Shown: positions 37,001 through 48,449, numbered from the stretch's first letter. The stretch is 64,000 bases of DNA from Paragonimus skrjabini miyazakii (GCA_014338405.1 JTDE01003362.1:4647-68646); one strand, 5' to 3'. The notes: generated from the sequence alone by a model not told the origin. Numbers and translations are program-made.

Positions 37001-39668
37001 ACACTATGCATTTATTCAGCAGAGATCATTATCTATATTTCAGAACACGTCATCAGCAAATGCAGACATTTTCTGCCATTACTGATAAAATCATTGGCAG
37101 CTTATTAACTATCTGATCGGGTTTATTCATCGAGGTAGCATGACCTGTGGAATGAAGTAACGTAACAGTTAGTCATGACAAACCGTGCCTTGGGGCTAGA
37201 GGACCTATCCTTCTAGAAATAGGCCAGTACCACCATCGTAGTTGGAGCCTTATGTTGTACACTTAACCAGACAGGTCCTAAGAGCCTATCTCTTATTGCG
37301 AAGGAAGTGAACAGGCAGGATGGAAGAGCTAATCATACTGGTTTCATTTAGCTTGCATGACCATCCTATAGTGCATGGGATTGATTGCTACGGTAAGATT
37401 GAGACAAACGCGGGTGCTCAAACCAATGGGAACTTTGAAACACTGAGTTCCCTTTAACCACTTCATTAGAGCAGAAAGAAGACATATATTGCAATATGTT
37501 ATGGCAAATCAGGATATAAGATTTTGTGTACCATAAAAATGTTGAATCCAAGTGTTGGGAAATGGTGACCGGCGAGGTTCAATAATTTGTCAAAGACCGG
37601 CAAAGGTTTGGTTGAATGAAAAAGTAGTGATAACAACTACCGCATATAGCTGGCTCAGTTCATGGGTCGGCTTCTCCAAACCAGACTGATTCAGCCCACA
37701 ACTGGGGTTTGAATAGCGCCCGTGTATTATTGAGACGGTATAGGCTTTTGGAAGCCACAGTGTTATAAGATGGTGCAAACTACTTTTCTCAATTTCAAGC
37801 GCTTACATTGAACCGCTCTGATTCAGTGGCGATAGATTACCCTGCTAGCATAAGTTATTACCGATAAACTAAGTATCAGCTCCAATAACCCGTTCGAATT
37901 TACTTGATATGACCACTTCAGCGAGGCCGACAGCAGCTGTCACGTGACTAATCCAGCAGTCGGTCAGCCAACATCAGAAAGCGTCAAACCATGTGATCAT
38001 ACAAACATGCGAAATTAGCTGCTCTGTGAGTGAGGATTCAAAGGTTCTATTCTGATTTACTGTCAAGTTGTTTCGATGAACGTGGATTTATTATAATGAA
38101 CGTTACGTTAGTGAGGAAAGTTAACGCATAGGCTATACTAATTGTGGTGGAATGAGATTGTTACCGCTCATAAGTATCCCAGATGTTTTCTAGTAAGTCA
38201 AATGTAATCAGGCTCAAAGATCTCACGAACACATCACAGCAGATGCTTTACTTACTTACCTGGCTAGTACTGCGCATTGTTGAAGGACACAGTTAAATCC
38301 ACATGTTTTGCCGTTATGTTTTGTAATAACAGTGCTTTCAAAAAAAGAAAGTTACACCTTATAACACTGTTTTTTATAGTTTGTGATGTGAATATTGTAA
38401 AACGGGACAGCTTTAGATCAGTTCGAGCGACATCACTTGGGCCGACCGTCTGATCTTGATGGCATTTGAAACAGAAACCGATTTTACTTTGGTGTTTTGG
38501 ACTGTTTACCATATCTGTCACACTGACCAGCTGTTCGAATGAGTAGCTACAATCGTACACAAAGGAATTGGTACTTTGAAGAGGTTTTGAAGTTCCATCA
38601 CACAGACAGTCGGAAGACATGTCTTGGTAAAACAGTGTCATAGAAGATTGAAAGGCCAATAAGGATTGCGCAGCAGTGGACTAACTGGTCCAATGTGTGA
38701 CCTAGAATCCCGTAAACTTCCAAATACAGCTTGATCCATAGAATAGGTGTCAAATGCTACCCATGCTCTTTAGTGATGGGTAAACGGTAATGGTTTATTC
38801 CGTTGATTCAAACACGTTTTGAACTGATCAAAACACGTGATATAGGACAAGCACAAGAACGGGAGACTCAGAAGGGGAATTACTGACCGTTCTCGACTTA
38901 TTCCAAAAGCACGCCGTACTTACGGCAGTCGGCTATGTTACAAGATTAGACTAGGTGTACTACATAGACAGAGCAGTGCTCTGCATGAGGCAGTATTCAC
39001 TGACCCAGATTATCTACCGTAGGAGTGGAATGCACAGTCCATGTCGAAAAGTCGTATCATGTTATGAATTTAGGCAGCCAGTGCTAAAGTACATATGACA
39101 CTGACAATCCATCATCACGTGAATTAGCTAGTGTGTGACTACTCACGTGATTAGCATTCAGTGTGGACGCCACTGACGAAGAACTGATTGATTGCCTTTA
39201 ATTACAAACTTGTTACGTTTCAGTAAAAAGCACGAATACACTCTTACATTGACGTAATAGTAAGTTAGGTTAGTTAACGCCAGTAAACATACCTTGCAAG
39301 AAAAAGTGAAACACCAGTATTTACAGACTGTGTTCGTCGTTCGAAAAATCGTCGAACAAGTAAATAATTTTCTGGTCGCAAGGCTGTATACTTGTGGGCC
39401 GGTTCCGAATACACAGCGGCGTTTTTAGACTTCTTTTGCGGCAACCACACATTCCCTAAAAGAATGGCACTGATCACAAACAATTAAAAAGCACACATAC
39501 ATAAGTCTGAAACTCCATGCAAAAGCGAAAATTATCTGGTATCAGTGTGATCTGAAACCACCGGCGACTAAAGCACTTCGATCGAACAAAAACTATGAGG
39601 CAACGGTGGTCAGTTGCTTTGCATTACATTACCGACGATGTCCAATGTATGCATAGCTATATACCGTA
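34005..39668. other. No recognised gene
   Basis: AT-rich sequence with scattered open frames of 60-136 codons and no motif match. The one segment with some coding character is the hydrophobic frame at 34718-34927 (minus), listed separately. A weakly tRNA-like stretch near 37640-37740 (minus) has a B-box-like word but no cloverleaf. Confidence 0.4.
34718..34927 (-). CDS. Possible signal-peptide first exon
   Basis: The minus-strand frame starts at an ATG in a strong context (ACCATGG). It encodes about 69 residues: a short polar start, a long hydrophobic core (around residues 11-32, rich in Leu, Val, Ile, Phe and Cys), then an acidic segment (EEHDED) and a stop. This looks like a secretion signal or membrane anchor followed by the start of a mature domain. 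No clear AG|GTAAGT donor is seen, and no downstream exon is identified. It lies inside a 136-codon open frame that extends upstream of this ATG. Could be chance. Confidence 0.2.
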
Positions 39669-39830
39669 ATCATCATCATCCCCCTTATCATAGCAGCCAA
39701 CAGCCTGCCGCCCATGTCAACAGTGACGTGGAAAATTCTAGAAGAAACGTTGCTGAAAAGGTTGTAGGGTAATAATAATAATCATCATCACAGGAAAAAC
39801 TAGAAACGGCATGGATACAGACACGTTGTG
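39669..39830 (-). mobile_element. RTE-type LINE 3'-end fragment
   Basis: The minus-strand sequence matches the last ~160 bases of RTE copy A (32323-32500): the shared words are CAACAGTG(A/G)(C/T)G(T/A)GGAA, AAAAG(G/A)TT(G/A)TAGGGTAATAA and ACTAGAA(A/G)CGG(C/T)ATGGAT when read on the plus strand. It ends at a trinucleotide run (plus-strand ATCATCATCATC, 39669-39680). It contains only C-terminal and 3' untranslated sequence, a typical strongly 5'-truncated insertion. Confidence 0.7.
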
Positions 39831-40054
39831 AACAAGTTGAATGTTTACTACCTGAAGGTCTACAAATGTTTCCTCTGTACATGGAACTCAGCCGAGTGTT
39901 GTACCCCTCGAGTGTAAGGGCTTTGTTTATGATCAGACTATCAGCCAATTTATTACTGCTCAGCATACCGTGAATGATTATCGCGTTTATACAGCACGTT
40001 GTATCATTCTGTTCATTCCTGTATCGTCACACATAATTTTTGAACTCATTTTAA

Positions 40055-40126
40055 ATATGGATTGAACATCATTCACAATTGATCGCAGTTGTCGCATTCC
40101 CATAGACTTTTCAGTCGGCCCCTTTC
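40055..40126 (+). repeat. Left inverted arm of the 40.1-kb short element
   Basis: Reverse complement of 40290-40361, five mismatches in 72, no gaps. The inner 35 bases (from GTCGCATTCCC on) are identical. Confidence 0.9.
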
Positions 40127-40163
40127 ACATATGATAATTCGGTCGTGCCTAATGTGAGGTCAA

Positions 40164-40174
40164 TGGCGCAGTGG
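40164..40174 (+). promoter_or_regulatory. Pol III A box in tRNA-like head
   Basis: TGGCGCAGTGG fits the A-box consensus TRGYNNARNGG. Its spacing of 34 bases to the B box at 40208 is within the tRNA range. Confidence 0.7.
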
Positions 40175-40207
40175 TAATCATGGTTGCCTCATGAACAGCA
40201 TGTCCGT

Positions 40208-40218
40208 GGTTCAAGTCC
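40208..40218 (+). promoter_or_regulatory. Pol III B box in tRNA-like head
   Basis: GGTTCAAGTCC differs from the consensus GGTTCGANTCC at one position (A for G). It lies 19 bases upstream of the ribozyme. Confidence 0.7.
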
Positions 40219-40236
40219 CGGCAGTGGCGATAATAT

Positions 40237-40281
40237 GCACTACTGACGAGCTCTAATGAGAGCGAAACTCGAGTCTAGTGC
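40237..40281 (+). ncRNA. Type I hammerhead ribozyme, core intact
   Basis: All core elements are present. Stem I is GCACTA (40237-40242) with TAGTGC (40276-40281), six perfect pairs. The CTGACGA core box is 40243-40249. Stem II is GCTCT (40250-40254) with AGAGC (40259-40263), closed by the loop AATG. GAA follows at 40264-40266. A very short stem III is ACT with AGT around a CG loop (40267-40274), and the cleavage-site C is 40275 (GTC). The short stem III and open stem I are the hallmarks of the animal type I hammerheads of newt satellite 2 and schistosome Smα. Self-cleavage between 40275 and 40276 is predicted from the motif, not shown. Confidence 0.88.
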
Positions 40282-40289
40282 TTCTTTTC

Positions 40290-40361
40290 GAAAGGGGCCG
40301 ACTGAAAAGTCTATGGGAATGCGACAGCTGCGATCAATTGTGGGTGATATTCAATCTATAT
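40290..40361 (-). repeat. Right inverted arm (tail) of the 40.1-kb short element
   Basis: Pairs with 40055-40126. Similar tail sequence follows the ribozyme region in other copies, so this arm is the element's normal 3' tail. Homology to the 42.0-kb copy seems to run on to about 40400 (AAATCCCCTACTAC). Confidence 0.85.
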
Positions 40362-41654
40362 GAAAATCAAAATCCCCTACTACTCATCTTTTTAAATAGC
40401 CATTAGCATCAGTGTCTAATCGTATGTTCCCATGCAAACGTCAGTTGTGGAATCAACATCAGCAATAATGTTTCTCATAAAATATCGTTTGTGTGTGTAG
40501 TTAACGGTTCTTACTGAATTAAATAAATCGCCCCAGTTAAACAAATGAGCTGGTTAAGAAAATGTTTTGAAAGCTTCACAAAGTCGAGAGAGTGTAATCG
40601 GTGGGGTGTACTAATTAACAGAGCCTCTTAATTTCAGTTTGTTGACAAGAACAAAACAATAACCAGTCTGTGCACTAATAGAGTCAAATTTCAAAATTCC
40701 CTACGATTGAGAGACCTGACAGAGAACATTCTGTCTCACCAGGAGCACAGTAATTTCTTCTTGACACAAAACTTGTTTGGAAGGTATAGTCCGGTCGTAT
40801 TGTGGCTTATTATCAAAGTCTCAACAAAGTTCACGAAACCGATCTACAAGTAAGGCAGGATGGGCTGAAAATTAAAGAAAATACATTCACACGACATCAG
40901 CAGGACAGCCGAAAACGACTTTCAGGGCTCGGAATACAATACTATTCACAACCTAAAGAGATTAGCCCACTTGATGTCACGTTATGTGTGATTAATACTG
41001 ATTCTGATGCTGTGGAAAAACTAGTACTAACAGAAACAAAGATTGAAACAGGTCGTCTCAAAATCGAAACAAAACAGTAACACAGTGATAAGATACCGAA
41101 CGTGTAGAAAACCTCTGTCACCGTTCATTGGTAACGTTAAGTTGTTTTAAACTTAAAATTCTGTCATCATACTCTACACCTATACAAGATTACAGGGATT
41201 TCAAAAAGTGAACATTTTTGAGTTGAAACAAGAATGAAAAGGTTACATACAATTATTGGTGTGTTATTACGTTAATGTTGTCACTTAAGTGGCTGTTTGT
41301 TTTGGCTTTTAGATGCGTGGGCTTTGTTGCGTGTATTGTTAGTATTCAACATTCCGTCGCTTAGATGAGCAGCACGAAATTGTAACATGCAACATTCTTC
41401 GTCTCTTTAACGACGTTCTTGACTACATTCATATCATGCTCAAACACTACAACGTTAACCAACCGATCCAACTTTATCTTGAATAAACTGATGAAAATTG
41501 ATGCTCAAAGTCAAAAGAGACGAAGAGTTCAAAATATAGGTAGGATATCTCAGTTTTCAAAAATGGATTATGTGATTCGTAGCCCTCGATGACGAACTAG
41601 GTCAAACTGTGTCCTGCTAAAACACATTCAAAGACGCTATAACATGACCCGAAA
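40362..41654. other. No recognised gene
   Basis: AT-rich DNA. The frame 40802-41080 (+, 92 codons) is polar and rich in Lys, Gln and Thr, with no known motif and no splice or promoter support. Confidence 0.4.
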
Positions 41655-41856
41655 ATCACTCATTTTCGATCGCAGATTTCGTACGCCGTTAGACTTTTTG
41701 TTCAGTCCCTTTCGAAAAAGATCACAGAACTGAAACTTAACTCTTGTCAAAGCACGTCAGTATTAGCTACTCTTGCAAAAAGTTGTGATCATTTGTGAGT
41801 AATGTATATTTAATATCCACCAAATTCTCTACTTCTCATCAGCAAACTGTAAACTC
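41655..41856 (-). mobile_element. Degraded tRNA-like/hammerhead short element
   Basis: The left part (CGATCGCAG...TAGACTTTTTGTTCAGTCCCTTTCGAAAAAG, about 41665-41730) matches the inverted tail of the 40.1-kb copy. It runs into a ribozyme remnant on the minus strand (about 41735-41765). The right part (about 41785-41855: TTGTGAGTAATGTATATTTAATATCC, then CTACTTCTCATC) matches the plus-oriented tail. Two opposed tails with almost no head between them suggest internal deletion. Confidence 0.5.
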
Positions 41857-41989
41857 CTCCCAGTAGACCGAGTGATTTCAACTTGATCAGACGTCCTACC
41901 AGTAGGGGCGACGACTAGAATTAGTAAAACAGTTGCTGCGTCTCTTCAGGTTGTGATCAGTTGATCCGAGCAGTAATCACAAGTTAATA

Positions 41990-42265
41990 AATGCTGGGCG
42001 ATTGCACGTGATAATTCGGTCACACCTAGTTTGGGGTTAGTGGCGCAGTGATCAACACAGTTGCCTCGTGACAACGTGGCTGGGGTTCAAATGTTGACCG
42101 TAGCAAAGAACTGCACTACTGACTGGTCTTAACAAGAGCAAAATTCGGGTCTAGGGTTGTTTGAAAGGGACTGGCCCGGGGGTTTATGGGGTTACGAAAA
42201 TTTTCATCAAATGTGGACGATCTTCAAATTATACTGACTGAAAATCCTCTACTATACTTCAGTAA
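41990..42265 (+). mobile_element. tRNA-like/hammerhead short element, degraded copy
   Basis: Same order as the 40.1-kb copy: GATAATTCGGTC leader, A box TGGCGCAGTG (42041-42050), GCCTCGTGA loop word, B box GGTTCAAATGT (42084-42094), ribozyme remnant at 42113-42157, then a tail with GAAAGGGACTGGC and GAAAATCCTCTACTATAC. In the ribozyme, CTGACGA has become CTGACTG and GAAA has become AAAA, so it should not cleave. No matching left inverted arm is seen. Confidence 0.7.
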
Positions 42266-42691
42266 ACGCTATAGTGTACAACATTCTGATGTGAAGCAAT
42301 TTTCATTTGAACTTATCAATCAACTTTATGTGCGTAAAAGTTGTTGGAGTAATCCATGCCATAGCCTTAATTACATAATATATTGTGTTTATAGATGTGT
42401 CTACTCTTTCTTTGTCCCTGTCTATGTGGTGCACATAACTGGTATATTTTATGTTTGTAACTGATGAGAATACCCGAAATGTTAGCATGTTGAAGCATGT
42501 GCTTTCTTTTCTCCCTGGTTAACTGGTTACTGAGAACTCAGTTTTTCACAACATTCCGATAGCTTTTTGTAGGTAGTGTCAGCGTGGATTGATTCTCTAG
42601 GAGGTTCATTTCAAATTTAATGATCCATTACCAGTAAGAAAATAAGTGTTCAATGAAACCTTTTAAGTGAGTTTGGTTGTACTACAATTAA

Positions 42692-43593
42692 TTGGCTACC
42701 GGTGTGGACATCCCACCTAGTGGAAAGCTGAATGATCTTGATTATGCTGACGATAAGGTGTTGCTGTTTGACAACTTTAAAGCAGCTCAAACAACTCTAG
42801 ACGCTATTTCGCGTTCAGCTAAGTACTTCGGAATGCGCTTTGCAGCCTCACAATGCAAAGCACTTCTGCAAGATTGCTGTGACTACGTAGATTCAACGCA
42901 AACAGTGAAGTCATGGAGGTTGTTGACCGGTTTGTTTACCTGGGAAGCTACATTAGCGGCGGACGTAGCGGTGCAGGGAATGAAATAGAAGCGTGTATCT
43001 CTAAGGCTAGAGCAGTATTTGCCAGTCTGGGGCACTTCTGGCAACAGAGAGGTATCTCACTGATGCTTAAAGATCGCGTATATAAGGTGACAGTGAACAC
43101 TGTTTTACTTTACGGTAGCGAACTTTGGCCACTCAGGGTAGAAGACGTGAATCGTCTTCAGGTATTTGACCACCGATGTCTGTGTTCGATCGATCTTCTC
43201 GGGTGGCACTAGCGAGTTGGTGACGAAGAGGTTAGGAAGCGAGTGTTTGGCATTGCTTGTCAAACGAGTTTTTTGGTTCAATAATTACATTTGCACAGAC
43301 TTAGGTGGTTAGGTCCTATACTAGGGATGTCAGCTAGTAGTCTATAACATCATGTACTCTTTGACGACGCCGCGGCCGACTGGCATAAGGTGCGAAGTGG
43401 ACAGATGATGACCTGGCGAACATAAATTGAATTGTTCAGTAAGGGGATGGCCATTGTAGATCAGGTTTACCTCCTAGGCTGGGATACTTGCGACTAACAT
43501 AGTCGTTGGCTTGAGACATTAGGTGAGATGGCGGCTAACCTAGCTCATTGGCGTGATTGTTGTCGTTGTTTACCCGAGTTGTCTGTGAAGTGA
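42692..43593 (+). pseudogene. RTE-type LINE copy B, RT core to C-terminus
   Basis: 5'-truncated RTE-like LINE. It begins just before the catalytic box, LDYADDKVLLFDN; the YADD at 42743-42754 is intact. Then come FGMRFAASQCKALLQD, EVVDRFVYLGSYISGG, EACISKARAVFASLGHFW, VTVNTVLLYGSELWPL and EDVNRLQVFDHRCLCSIDLLGW, the usual order of the RTE C-terminal region. It ends RWLETLGEMAANLAHWRDCC...K with a TGA at 43591-43593. There is a frameshift near 42905, plus stops near 43210 and further on. The upstream RT and the endonuclease are absent. The C-terminus differs from that of copy A, suggesting another subfamily. Confidence 0.87.
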
Positions 43594-43890
43594 GTGCACT
43601 TAATAACGCGGGGCAGTGAAAGCCGTCGGGAAATTATCTAGATTATGACGCCTTACTTCCGCCTACAGCTCGGTTGTTTGTTTGCTAGATGTAGGCACCT
43701 TGATTCCGAATGTTTGAATATAGGCGTAGTAATATTTTTTAGTAGTTAGGTTTCTCTCCCTCCCCTTCCTTTTTAACTCTATTGTTATACAGGGTTTGCT
43801 TTTTCTTCTTCGCGGTTGTATGGCAGTTGAGCAACAGTGTGAACCATCGATGTATTGCTGTCTTTGATGATGGTGATGATGATGATGACG
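43594..43890 (+). mobile_element. RTE copy B 3' untranslated region and TGATGA-like tail
   Basis: About 270 bases of non-coding sequence separate the stop from a (GATGAT)-type run at 43864-43890. RTE elements usually end in such short repeats instead of poly(A). Confidence 0.6.
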
Positions 43891-44012
43891 TACCCGGTAC
43901 AAGCAATGAGAGATAACAGAAACAATATACTCTGATTACTTTCTGGTGAAGTGAAACACAAAATGTTGCCAAAATATTACATAACAATTTATGTGTAGCA
44001 CTCTGAACTCAC

Positions 44013-44220
44013 CACAAGCCACACAAAAAATACGCAGAACAGAATGCCAAACAGGGAACCCAGGGAAAGACCTTGCCAAGAAAATCGCATTCCTTCGTCC
44101 GTCCGACCTGACAGTGCAGTGAGCCAAGCGCACAAAGTCATCAATGGAAGCATTATGAATAAACAAATGCAGTCTGTCCACAAGTGTCTTCTGCGGGGTC
44201 GATTTTCGCCCTGTCCACCT
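44013..44220 (-). CDS. Candidate membrane-protein internal exon
   Basis: Minus-strand segment of 208 bases between an acceptor (CTATAGTGGTTTATCAG ending at 44221) and a consensus donor (GTG|GTGAGT, GT at 44012-44011). One base of a split codon is followed by 69 open codons. The peptide is basic at first (RPRRRH), then has a hydrophobic helix (CICLFIMLPLMTLCAWLTAL), a polar loop and a second helix (LSLGSLFGILFCVFFVWLV). This looks like two passes of a membrane protein. The pattern 'basic, then W-T-D, then helix' slightly recalls the first helix of choline-transporter-like (SLC44) proteins, but I would not assign the family on this. No neighbouring exon is identified. Confidence 0.3.
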
Positions 44221-47200
44221 CTGATAAACCACTATAGAAGGGTTGGAAATGTATAGTGAAAATCAGTAAAATATCATCTATTACCCAACTTTGTTAAAAA
44301 TGGAAGCTAAAGAATGGTATCTGCTATCTGGTGGTTCAAGTTTGCTTCGTTGTAAATGCTGAAACGCCATCGTCAGTAGTAGCACTTCACCATTCGTGGG
44401 CACCAATGTTTAGTACTGCACACCCGTTAAAAATTTGTGCATAATAAAAGGCATTCAAATAAATCCAAGGTAGTAGAAAAACGAAGTTTAGGGACACAGT
44501 ACTCGAGGCACAAAACTCCATGCAATGTCTCCGCATTCGCCTGTTCTACTCAGTTTACCCTAAGAAGAACGACGTTTAAATTCCTTAAGAGCTTATGCGG
44601 TAACCGCGCAGGTCAAGATATTCCCACCATCTGGACAACATTCAGTCACGGGCAACCAAGAGAACCTTCTTGAAATATGGTGACACCTGCGAAGCTGCCG
44701 CCAGTTTCTTCAATGAAAAGAAAAACATCCAAACTGTAACCCGGCATCTTTTGCTATTTCCCTAGCCAGAGCCTTGGTGGGTTGAAGCTTTCCCACCACT
44801 GGATATAAAAACCACCTGCATAAAATTGTGTACTTTCAAGGACTAGCTTGTATGATTTTCTACTAGGAAAACTTGTCTCCTAACTTTCTGGATGAATCCC
44901 CACTGACGCTATCAGATACATACAGCTGAGTGCAAACTTTGAAGTGTAGAGATCTAGACACATTTAACTTAGGTAAACTCAAATGAAGGCAAAATATGTT
45001 GGCATGATCTGACTCCCCAATGCATACAAGTTGGTTGTTGACACCACAAGTGACTCCAGTGACGCAGCATAGAATATGTTAATCTTAAACTGAAATAGTC
45101 TGATCCAATGTTGTTTACATAACAATATGTTCTCAAGCAACTTAAGAAATTTTCACTTAGCTTGTGATTTGTTGATTCCACATTCTATACTCTGTTCATT
45201 CCTGTTGTTGAGTACGTATAAAATATGCGTTACATCTCACATACTCGGAGAAATTTCACGTAAGCAGAACTACATCAATCAAACTACTTGAGATAATTTT
45301 ATCGCATGTTGCTTCGCATGACTGATTGACTAAAGTCACGTCTTTAGCCATTTTTAAGGTCAAACTGAGTTTACTCCTCGTTTTTAAGTAGAGCCACCGA
45401 GCACATCACATGTGTGCATTTACCACCTGAAAGCAGTGCTCAAACAGGTGAATACCAGACAATCATCATGTTAATCTCATCTAGCTGTGATCAGTTAAAT
45501 GACTATGATCAGCGATTCTGTTTGTCGAAAAATTGATTCATTTTCGTTTAACTCAAAACAAAATCTTTAAAAAATTCACCTCATTGAAAACATGCGCATA
45601 CGATATGGCAGTTTCCACATTAATCCACACATCACTGAGTAACACTAAACAATGGGATGGTATGACTCATTATTTTGCAGTATAAAACTATTACAGGACA
45701 AACACTCGAACAGCTGCAAAGTAAAACTATACAGTGTATCATAATTCTAACGTTTAGTTGTGTGTTTTGACTCACTACTCACTATCCGTCTAAACGAAAA
45801 AGTCTAAGTCACATTCTTGGTTACCTGTAAGCTTACTTCAAGTGGAATTGATTTACACAGTTTTCAGTGGCATGCACACTTACTCCGTTAAATTGTCTTA
45901 TACTCTGTTACTATTAACGTACATACACCAGTAGACAGGAGAGTAAGTTATGCCTTCTGCCCTCGTTCTCCATCAAACAAACGTTCTATTAGACCAATTA
46001 GGGCGTAAGCAACTTACCCACCTGTCTTGTTTCACAATAGATCAAGCATAGAGGCGCTTAGATAGCAACTTATTGTTGTCTAATGATAAGATTATTTTTG
46101 TGAATTGTCATCAGTTGTCAGGCCTTTGCATCATTTGACCACAGGCACCAACTTTAATTTGCTCAACGTCACTGAAATGAAACCGATCTATTAAATCACT
46201 GGAGACTTTGTTGTTTATGCATTGAACTCCACTCACATCCAGTTACAGCTTTCGCGTTTACTGGGACATTCTTTTCGCAAAGGAAGCTTGAAACCCAAGT
46301 TTAGTTCTTGTTGAAACTCACCAGAAACGCACACTCTTATGTTAGTGAGAAGCCGACTTCAGTTTCCGACACTGTCAAGACAAAGTGGTTTGATTAAATT
46401 TTCAAACACAACTCGATTTAGAAGTTCTGACTTCAAGGATGAGAGTTAGCTTATCATCTTCCGAGATTACCTGACTATCTGAGCCCTAGCTATAAGTAAC
46501 TGTAAGCGACATTTTAGTTGCATTTGGTTTATTTTGTTCAATGTAAGTTGCTTGACGTACCAGTCATCGTGTTAGTCCCTACGGTACCTGTTAAAATAAA
46601 AGTGTGCATTAAAACAGATGAGTTAAAATCAAATCAGGGGCTTTGTGTCTAAAGATTTCCAAAACACACCGCATAGTTCAGAATTGTGAACAGCTCACAA
46701 AATTGTGCTTTTTCTGCTATTTCTTTTCTGAATTATGGCAACAACAAAATAGAAAATGTGGATCGTGTGGCCCATTGTGGCTAGGCATATAGCAAACTGA
46801 ACTCCGTTCAATTATGCAACACAATCTACGCAGTGGATGTGTGTACTCTTTTAACGACGCAATCCTTATACCGTTATTCTGGTTTGTTCTTCTTGCACTG
46901 GTCTAATTGCTGTTTATAACATTCCTAGGTTCAAGCTCCTTTAAAGTACATGTTTTTGAGTGCAGTCGCATAAACGTTTTCCATGCTACACACTACCGTT
47001 TCTATCTGTGGTTGTTTTCCTCTGTCCAACACTAGACCAGAGTTGAATGCATCTCATATTTTTCAACCCTGTGGGAACATATGGTTTGTTTTCAAACATT
47101 AGCGTGTACCTTCAGTTCGTCACCTGATTAGACCACAGTTTGATCGTCGTCAAAGGAGAGATGCCTACAGCCTGTAGTAAACGAGGGTTCCACTCATCCC

Positions 47201-48449
47201 GATTATCCATTACATATCTCATTGTGGAGGAAAATCAGCATATGCAGTAGTCTGTGGAACATCAGTTAGTTATCATACATTTTCATGTAATGATGAACAA
47301 AGGAAGTTGCTGTCCGAATAAGCACAATTCAGATACACTCACAAGCATTTCAACTAGTTTTTTCAGGGTATAAGACAAACGCACAGTATTTGGATGCACA
47401 CAACATTCTACACTTTAGATCAGAGATCTCATTACATCCTTGATCACTGAGCACCTAATCACTTCGGAGTGCCTCTACTGGCTCTGTATAGAACAAAGAT
47501 TTCCACAAGAGGAGGCAGAGCTGTGTTACGTGTTAGAAAAAAATGGTCGCTCCTAGCGCTCTCACAAAAGGCAGCAAGTGTTCAGTGACGAAGCATTAGA
47601 GAAGACATTTGTACCAAGAAAATTGATGCATTTAGAAATCTCGTCTATAGATGGCCAATTTTTCCAACTAACTGAACCAAGGTCCAAACATCAGTATTTA
47701 CAGCCTGCGTGGATGTCATGCTGTGTACAAAGCCACTACGCTTGTCTTCTAGGAAAAATAATCAAAATAATGTTGTCATACTCCAAATGATCTACAAATT
47801 TTTATGTAATCACGGAAAGCTTCAACTTGGGAGGATTAACTGTTCATCGTATATCCAACCTGGTGAATACGTTCAGCAGAAGTCACATATCCAGTGGGAT
47901 TTTGTCAAGACAAGCTCACAACCACAAAAATTCTAGCCTCTGCAACCACTAAAATCATGCTTGAAACGAGAAGTAGTGACCTTTTCGGGAGCTTTCAGTG
48001 TGTTATTCAAATAAGCGATGCGCTATGAAGTAAGGGCATTTGATCCTCCCTAACTGTTCCAAAACTGCATGGTAATACTACTGCTACCCTGGTAAGTATG
48101 GGCTTAGTCGAATCAAGCGCATTTAGGTCGCCGCTATAGTTTGCTCCAGATAGACATCGTCTGTCTTGTAAGTGTGATTCCACTTAGTTTTGTTAAAAGT
48201 GTGCATTTGCATTCAAGTTACGTGCGTAAAACATGAACAAAGTTAAACCGGTCAACATCACATGGTTCACATTGTTTTTTCATTGCCAGTTTGAAACGAC
48301 CGTCACTCCCACCTTTAAAAAACCGGTCAGTTTTTTAAAAACAGCCATTAAGTTGGATTGTACATGTCCGTTTGCCTGTCTAAACATTTGGAAAATGTGT
48401 ACTATACTTGGTTGCCGAGTTTGTTAGAGTCGTCTTAATAATTCAAATT
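44221..48449. other. No recognised gene
   Basis: AT-rich stretch with very few open frames. 47575-47936 holds two overlapping plus-strand frames of 70-75 codons with no motif. No repeat family of this window is recognised here. Confidence 0.45.

Larger units (their letters stand above)
40055..40361 (+). mobile_element. tRNA-like/hammerhead short element with 72-bp inverted arms (best copy)
   Basis: A 307-bp unit. Inverted arms 40055-40126 and 40290-40361 match at 67 of 72 positions. Between them lie an A box (40164-40174), a CCTCATGA anticodon-loop-like word, a B box (40208-40218), and a complete type I hammerhead ribozyme (40237-40281). The head therefore looks derived from a tRNA, perhaps tRNA-Met by the CAT in the loop position. 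Families combining a Pol III promoter with a hammerhead are known (Smα of schistosomes); the inverted arms are not part of what I know of Smα. Other, more degraded copies lie at 29.5, 41.7, 42.0, 50.3 and 52.8 kb. It encodes no protein, so it must depend on enzymes from elsewhere to move. Confidence 0.8.

Noticed and set aside
37640..37740. Possible tRNA-derived SINE on the minus strand
   Set aside because: A B-box-like word is present, but no A box at the right distance and no second copy in the window to support a family.
42743..43593. RTE copy B considered as an active element because YADD is intact
   Set aside because: It lacks the endonuclease and most of the RT, and has a frameshift near 42905 and several stops.
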